Origin: JACMMS01 sp043772865
GTDB lineage: Bacteria > Pseudomonadota > Gammaproteobacteria > Burkholderiales > Methylophilaceae
Direction of reading: 5' to 3'
Assembly: GCA_043772865.1 (NCBI GenBank)
Contig: JAYVFU010000166.1
Span: 1-10,064 of the forward strand
Length of the DNA: 10,064 nt
The notes beneath the pieces are model-generated. The model saw only the letters and a program-made list of their open reading frames with translations. It was not told the DNA's origin and searched no databases. Both the position numbers and the translations under genes were made by a program. The stretch's first letter is position 1. Every line of letters starts with the position of its first letter. Positions 7,279-10,064 of this stretch are shown in pieces.

Positions 7279-7320
7279 TTTTAAACCTGATTGATAGACC
7301 ACAAGCAGGCTGGTTTAAAA
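7279..7320. repeat. 9-bp inverted repeat in the COG1058/cynS divergent intergenic region
   Basis: TTTTAAACC (7279-7287) and GGTTTAAAA (7312-7320) are perfect inverted arms separated by 24 bp. Their centres are about 33 bp apart, close to three helical turns, so both halves would face the same side of the DNA. It lies 43 bp from the COG1058 start and 174 bp from cynS. It could be a two-site operator for either gene, or a hairpin; no regulator gene is in view. The remainder of the 7237-7493 intergenic stretch is AT-rich, with no promoter that I can score well. Confidence 0.4.
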
Positions 7321-7493
7321 ATACCCAAATTCGACGCACTCATTTAGTTTAGGCACCAAATAAAATCGTACAATTAATTTGCATTACAAAAAATCTGATA
7401 AGTTTCAACAAACTAAATAAATCGCTACTTGGGTGTATTTATTGCTTAAATAAACTATTTAAACAACTCAATATCAATTTAGGACTTAATAAA

Positions 7494-7937
7494 ATGAACC
7501 GCAATGACGTCACCGAAATGATTGTAGCCGCCAAAATCTCTAAAGGTTTAAGGTGGGAAGCCTTAGCAGATAAAATTGGCTTATCTAAAGAATGGACAAC
7601 CGCCGCACTGCTCGGTCAAATGACTTTAACTAAGGAGCAGGCAGATATTATAGGTGCCGCATTAGATTTACCCGCAGAAGCCATTGCCATCTTGCAAATA
7701 GTGCCTTACAAAGGCAGCTTGCCCACTGCCGTGCCTACAGACCCACTGCTTTATCGTTTTTATGAGCTGATCAACGTGTACGGCACCACCATTAAATCGC
7801 TCATTAATGAAGAATTTGGCGATGGCATTATGAGCGCAATTGATTTTTCTATGGATATTCAACGCGAAGCAAATCCGCTGGGAGATCGCGTTAAAATTGT
7901 ACTCAACGGTAAATTTTTGTCTTATAAAACTTACTAG
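7494..7937 (+). CDS. cynS: Cyanate hydratase (cyanase)
   Basis: Catalyses bicarbonate-dependent breakdown of cyanate to carbamate and CO2; carbamate then decays to ammonia and CO2. This detoxifies cyanate and yields usable nitrogen. The 147-aa protein has the N-terminal helix-turn-helix-like bundle (about 1-70, including TTAALLGQ) and the C-terminal catalytic domain with PTDPLLYRFYELINVYGTT (81-99) and FGDGIMSAIDF (108-118). Catalytic R88, E91 and S114 all sit at offset -8 from E. coli R96, E99 and S122. The Shine-Dalgarno AGGA (7481-7484) is 9 nt before the ATG. Unlike the E. coli cyn operon, no carbonic anhydrase (cynT), transporter or cynR lies beside it. It is divergent from the minus-strand block and followed by a hairpin, suggesting a monocistronic unit. 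Confidence 0.97.
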   Translation: MNRNDVTEMIVAAKISKGLRWEALADKIGLSKEWTTAALLGQMTLTKEQADIIGAALDLPAEAIAILQIVPYKGSLPTAVPTDPLLYRFYELINVYGTTIKSLINEEFGDGIMSAIDFSMDIQREANPLGDRVKIVLNGKFLSYKTY

Positions 7938-7960
7938 TTGGCACTGTGAATCGGGCTAGA

Positions 7961-7992
7961 TATTATTTGTTACTGCATGCTAGCAAATAATA
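7961..7992 (+). terminator. AT-rich hairpin downstream of cynS
   Basis: TATTATTTGTTA (7961-7972) pairs with TAGCAAATAATA (7981-7992) over 12 positions, with one T-G wobble and an 8-nt loop that itself contains GCATGC. It begins 23 nt after the cynS stop. No T run follows, so it is not a textbook intrinsic terminator; it could be a Rho-assisted end, an RNA 3' stabiliser or a processing stem. Confidence 0.45.
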
Positions 7993-8061
7993 CCGAGCGC
8001 GAAAATCCTCGTTGTAATATGGCATTATTGCAAAAACAGTCTAGTGTCTAAAAATTAAGCT

Positions 8062-8622
8062 ATGTTATCTTCAAATCAGCCTGCTAAAAATCTCCGCCAA
8101 CTCACCACGCAATTTGCAAGAACAGGGCGCTTAGAACAAATCTTACTTAGACCTGCAAGGCGCGTTGCCGTGAGCAAAGTTCAAAGCGTATTGGCTATTG
8201 CTAAAGTCGGTTTGCAAGGCGATAGAACCTCGCTCAATCAATCTACCCATGCCAACGGCAGTAGTCGACAAGTCACGCTTATTCAAACAGAACACTTGGC
8301 TGTGATTGCCGCAATGTGTGGACTAGCCAAAGTTGACGCTGCCATATTACGCAGAAATTTAGTCATTTCAGGCATTAATTTAATCGCCGCAAAGTCATTA
8401 TTTAAAGATCAAACGCTATTGCTCAAAATAGGGGATGTAATCCTAGAAATTACAGGCCCGTGTGAACCCTGCTCACGTATGGAAGAGCTGCTTGGTGTTG
8501 GTGGCTACAACGCCATGCGCGGGCATGGAGGTGTCAATGCGCGAATTGTACAAGGCGGTGTTTTAAGTGTGGGGGATGACGTTATTTGCGAATTAAGTAG
8601 CCAGCAGCGGGATTTGTTTTAA
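8062..8622 (+). CDS. MOSC-domain protein
   Basis: A 186-aa cytosolic protein of the MOSC (molybdenum cofactor sulfurase C-terminal) superfamily. Seen motifs: VGLQGDR (49-55), RQVTLIQTEHL (69-79), RRNLVISGINL (97-107), the cysteine-bearing ITGPCEPCSRMEE (130-142), and RGHGGVNARIVQGGVLSVGD (153-172). MOSC proteins bind sulfur or molybdenum cofactor through a conserved cysteine and often serve in detoxification or as partners of Mo-enzymes. The exact substrate here is unknown. C134 and C137 are the likely cofactor-contacting cysteines. The ATG at 8062 lacks a clear Shine-Dalgarno. About 20 residues precede the typical MOSC start (TGRLEQILLRPARR), and no closer methionine exists. It lies 124 nt after cynS, past a hairpin, so it is probably a separate transcript. 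Confidence 0.9.
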   Translation: MLSSNQPAKNLRQLTTQFARTGRLEQILLRPARRVAVSKVQSVLAIAKVGLQGDRTSLNQSTHANGSSRQVTLIQTEHLAVIAAMCGLAKVDAAILRRNLVISGINLIAAKSLFKDQTLLLKIGDVILEITGPCEPCSRMEELLGVGGYNAMRGHGGVNARIVQGGVLSVGDDVICELSSQQRDLF

Positions 8623-8720
8623 TGGGTTCAGTCGCTTGGCTTTCAAATTACCATTGTCATCACTCTCGGCAAGTAAACACAGGGTTGTTTGATAGTTTAA
8701 TGAGTTACTCAAAAATCAAA

Positions 8721-8748
8721 ATGGATTCCCGTTTTCACGGGAATGACG
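8721..8748 (+). repeat. REP/dRS3-like palindrome, copy 1 (forward)
   Basis: ATGG, then ATTCCC-GTTTTCAC-GGGAAT, then GACG. The core fits the Neisseria dRS3 form ATTCCC-N8-GGGAAT. The element is asymmetric (ATGG on one side, GACG on the other), so orientation can be assigned. It is identical to copy 3 over 33 bp (8716-8748 versus 9204-9236). Confidence 0.85.
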
Positions 8749-8852
8749 ATGTTGATAGGTTATGGCAATTAAGTGGCATTTCTAGTGAAAGTTTTTTAAT
8801 ATTGCAGGCGCTTAATAACTGCGCACCATAAAAAGTACAAATATTTCCATTT

Positions 8853-8880
8853 CGTCATTCTCGCGTACGCGGGAAACCAT
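8853..8880 (-). repeat. REP/dRS3-like palindrome, copy 2 (reverse, diverged)
   Basis: On the plus strand it reads CGTC, ATTCTC-GCGTACGC-GGGAAA, CCAT: the same element inverted, with both core ends decayed and a different loop that forms a near-perfect GCGTACGC palindrome. Outside the core, the minus strand shares AAAATCAAAATGG with copy 1 and a GACGAAATGGAAATA flank with copy 4 (13/15 positions), showing homology beyond the stem. It lies 11 bp from the GIY-YIG stop codon. Confidence 0.75.
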
Positions 8881-8891
8881 TTTGATTTTAA

Positions 8892-9182
8892 CTACTCAAT
8901 TAAGTTTAGGTACAAGTCACGCCAATCGCCGTTTTTCTCTTCGATTAACTCAATTTTCCAAGCGCGATTCCATTTCTTTAATTGCTTTTCACGCGCAATG
9001 GCAGTCAGCATATTTTCTGCCACTTCATAACAAACGAGCATATGTAGATGGTGTTGCTTGCTAAACCCATCTACAAGATTTTGTTTATGTTGCCAAATTC
9101 GTTGAATTAAATTGCTGGTAACGCCGATGTACAAAGTGCCACGCACTTGATTAGTTAAAATATAAACGCAAGGCTGTTTCAT
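8892..9182 (-). CDS. Single-domain GIY-YIG nuclease family protein
   Basis: A 96-aa protein with the compact GIY-YIG fold seen in UvrC N-terminal and YhbQ-like proteins. The motif pair appears as VYILT (6-10, GIY equivalent) and LYIGVTSNLIQRIWQHK (17-33), with Y7, Y18 and R28 as candidate active-site residues, H32, and the metal-binding glutamate E65 in AIAREKQLKKW (61-71). There is no added DNA-binding domain. Its DNA target is unknown. It is bracketed by inverted palindromes 11 bp past the stop and 26 bp before the start. The start ATG at 9182 has no good Shine-Dalgarno, so expression may be low. All key residues are present, so it does not look like a decayed gene. Confidence 0.9.
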   Translation of the reverse strand: MKQPCVYILTNQVRGTLYIGVTSNLIQRIWQHKQNLVDGFSKQHHLHMLVCYEVAENMLTAIAREKQLKKWNRAWKIELIEEKNGDWRDLYLNLIE

Positions 9183-9208
9183 ATCTGTAGCATAAACCTA
9201 AGTTCAAA

Positions 9209-9236
9209 ATGGATTCCCGTTTTCACGGGAATGACG
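9209..9236 (+). repeat. REP/dRS3-like palindrome, copy 3 (forward)
   Basis: Identical to copy 1 over the whole 28-bp element plus 5 preceding bases. Its ATGG side faces the GIY-YIG start codon, 26 bp away. Confidence 0.85.
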
Positions 9237-9461
9237 GGGTTTAGGGAGGTTGTTGAATGTAATTAGCATAGTCTAAATTTTATGCAGTAATAATCCGCTA
9301 GAATGCTGAATTGTAGTGATTTGTGGCAATTAAATTGAGTTGCTTGGTGCGGTTACTTTCTAACTGTATGAAAGCACTTAGGTATTGTTACAAAGCAAGT
9401 CTATTACAAATCAAAGCTATTACAGAGCAAGGCTATGTGTAAGGCAAAGCTATTTCTACTT
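9237..9461. other. AT-rich spacer between palindrome copies 3 and 4
   Basis: No coding sequence of convincing length or family resemblance is present on either strand. Apart from the degenerate 16-bp tandem repeat at its right end, I see nothing recognisable. It belongs to the 343-bp gene-free stretch between the GIY-YIG gene and polA. Confidence 0.6.
9387..9451. repeat. Degenerate 16-bp tandem repeat, four units
   Basis: Successive units are GTTACAAAGCAAGTCT, ATTACAAATCAAAGCT, ATTACAGAGCAAGGCT and ATGTGTAAGGCAAAGCT (the last is 17 bp). The consensus is roughly RTTACARAGCAARGCT. The array ends 11 bp before palindrome copy 4. It is non-coding; its function is unknown. Confidence 0.6.
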
Positions 9462-9489
9462 CGTCATTCCCGTGAAAACGGGAATCCAT
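9462..9489 (-). repeat. REP/dRS3-like palindrome, copy 4 (reverse)
   Basis: The exact reverse complement of copies 1 and 3 over 28 bp. It lies 36 bp past the polA stop, so in the polA transcript it would form a strong GC-rich hairpin (ATTCCCG/CGGGAAT) that could define or protect the 3' end, although no T run follows. Confidence 0.85.
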
Positions 9490-9525
9490 TTTTAGACTTT
9501 GTCTCTAGATTATGCCTAGATTCAA

Positions 9526-10064
9526 TTAATGCGCCCCCTCCCAATTACTCCCCACACCCACCTCCGCCAACAACGGCACATCTAACTTAGCCACGCTTTG
9601 CATCAAAACGGGTAATTGATTTTTAACCAATTCCAGCTCAGTTTCTGGCACTTCTAGCACTAATTCATCGTGTACTTGCATGATGAGTTTTGTGTTTAAC
9701 TTTTCGGTATCTAGCCAGTTTTGTACGGCAATCATGGCGAGTTTAATTAAATCAGCGGCTGTGCCTTGCATCGGGGCGTTAATGGCGGCGCGTTCTGCGC
9801 CGTTTCTTCTTTGCACATTGGCGCTGTTGATTTCTGGTACCCATAATCTGCGACCGAAGTAGGTTTCTACATAGCCTTGTTGTTTGGCGATTTCGCGTGT
9901 GTTTTGCATGTACGCACGCACGCCTGGATAACGTGCGAAGTAACGCTCTATATAAGTGGCGGCGGCACTGCGTTCAATATTAAGATTTTGTGCTAGGCCA
10001 AATGCGCTCATGCCATAAATTAAGCCAAAATTAATCACTTTTGCATAGCGGCGTTGTTCGTTAT
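9526..10064 (-). CDS. polA: DNA polymerase I, C-terminal part (gene runs off the right edge)
   Basis: About 179 C-terminal residues of the family A polymerase domain, which fills gaps after Okazaki primer removal and excision repair. The reading frame is open to the window edge, and its visible start NEQRRYAKVINFGLIYGMSAFG is the O helix. Its Arg, Lys, Phe and Tyr have the spacing of E. coli R754, K758, F762 and Y766. Further on are YFGRRLWVPEI, AERAAINAPMQGTAADLIK and MQVHDELVLEV, whose HDE holds the catalytic aspartate equivalent to D882. It ends GVGSNWEGAH, the usual Pol I C-terminus. The residue facing the nucleotide is Phe rather than Tyr, as in E. coli. The true start lies outside the window. 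Confidence 0.97.
   Translation of the reverse strand, partial: NEQRRYAKVINFGLIYGMSAFGLAQNLNIERSAAATYIERYFARYPGVRAYMQNTREIAKQQGYVETYFGRRLWVPEINSANVQRRNGAERAAINAPMQGTAADLIKLAMIAVQNWLDTEKLNTKLIMQVHDELVLEVPETELELVKNQLPVLMQSVAKLDVPLLAEVGVGSNWEGAH

Larger units (their letters stand above)
8853..9236. mobile_element. Candidate 384-bp GIY-YIG cassette bounded by inverted palindromes
   Basis: Palindrome copies 2 and 3 flank a complete GIY-YIG gene in inverted orientation, both with the ATGG side facing the gene and the GACG side facing outward, like terminal inverted repeats. No target-site duplication is evident. The unit could be a mobile cassette, or simply a nuclease gene sitting among the repeats it may act on. 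The mobile reading is inference from arrangement alone. Confidence 0.35.

Noticed and set aside
7351..7366. Sigma54-type promoter (GGCAC...) upstream of cynS
   Set aside because: The GC element of the -12 box is absent at the required spacing.
7438..7454. TTTATT/AATAAA inverted repeat just upstream of cynS
   Set aside because: Only 6 A/T pairs in a very AT-rich stretch; expected by chance.
8622..8831. A 69-codon plus-strand reading frame overlapping the MOSC stop
   Set aside because: Its MDSRFHGNDD segment is just the translation of palindrome copy 1, a well-known false-gene signature; there is no family resemblance and no ribosome site.
8721..9489. CRISPR array
   Set aside because: The four palindromes differ in orientation and spacing (104, 328 and 225 bp), far from regular 30-40-bp spacers, and no cas gene is near.

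Overview
The window looks like chromosomal DNA of an AT-leaning betaproteobacterium, most plausibly a methylotroph of the Methylophilaceae type (Methylotenera or Methylophilus-like). This is an inference from protein character and from the gene order dusB-fis-purH-purD-...-hemF, which I recall as typical of Betaproteobacteria. No rRNA gene or other taxonomic marker is present, so the genus is a guess.

Layout. Positions 1-7236 form a long minus-strand block. In transcription order (right to left) it reads: a CinA-N/molybdopterin-binding-like protein (COG1058 type), dusB (tRNA-dihydrouridine synthase), fis (nucleoid DNA-binding protein), purH and purD (purine synthesis), tsaC/yrdC (tRNA t6A synthesis), hemF (aerobic heme synthesis), and the start of an APC-family amino-acid permease that runs off the left edge. 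The block is housekeeping: tRNA modification, growth-rate DNA architecture, IMP synthesis and heme. tsaC and hemF are only 3 nt apart and probably translationally coupled. A good sigma70-like promoter lies between the COG1058 gene and dusB, with a 14-bp palindrome just downstream. A weaker promoter candidate lies ahead of purH.

Positions 7237-8622 carry two plus-strand genes. The first is cynS (cyanase), complete with its catalytic Arg/Glu/Ser. The second encodes a MOSC-domain protein. A 9-bp inverted repeat with centres about 33 bp apart sits in the divergent COG1058/cynS intergenic region, and a 12-bp-stem hairpin follows cynS. No cyanate transporter, carbonic anhydrase or cynR regulator is visible.

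Positions 8623-9525 are a repeat island. Four copies of an asymmetric REP/dRS3-like palindrome (core ATTCCC-N8-GGGAAT, flanked by ATGG on one side and GACG on the other) alternate in orientation. The inner two flank a 96-aa single-domain GIY-YIG nuclease gene as inverted terminal repeats, giving a compact cassette of about 384 bp. A degenerate 16-bp tandem repeat also lies in the island. This is the most interesting part of the window. From 9526 to the right edge is the C-terminal end of DNA polymerase I (polA), on the minus strand.
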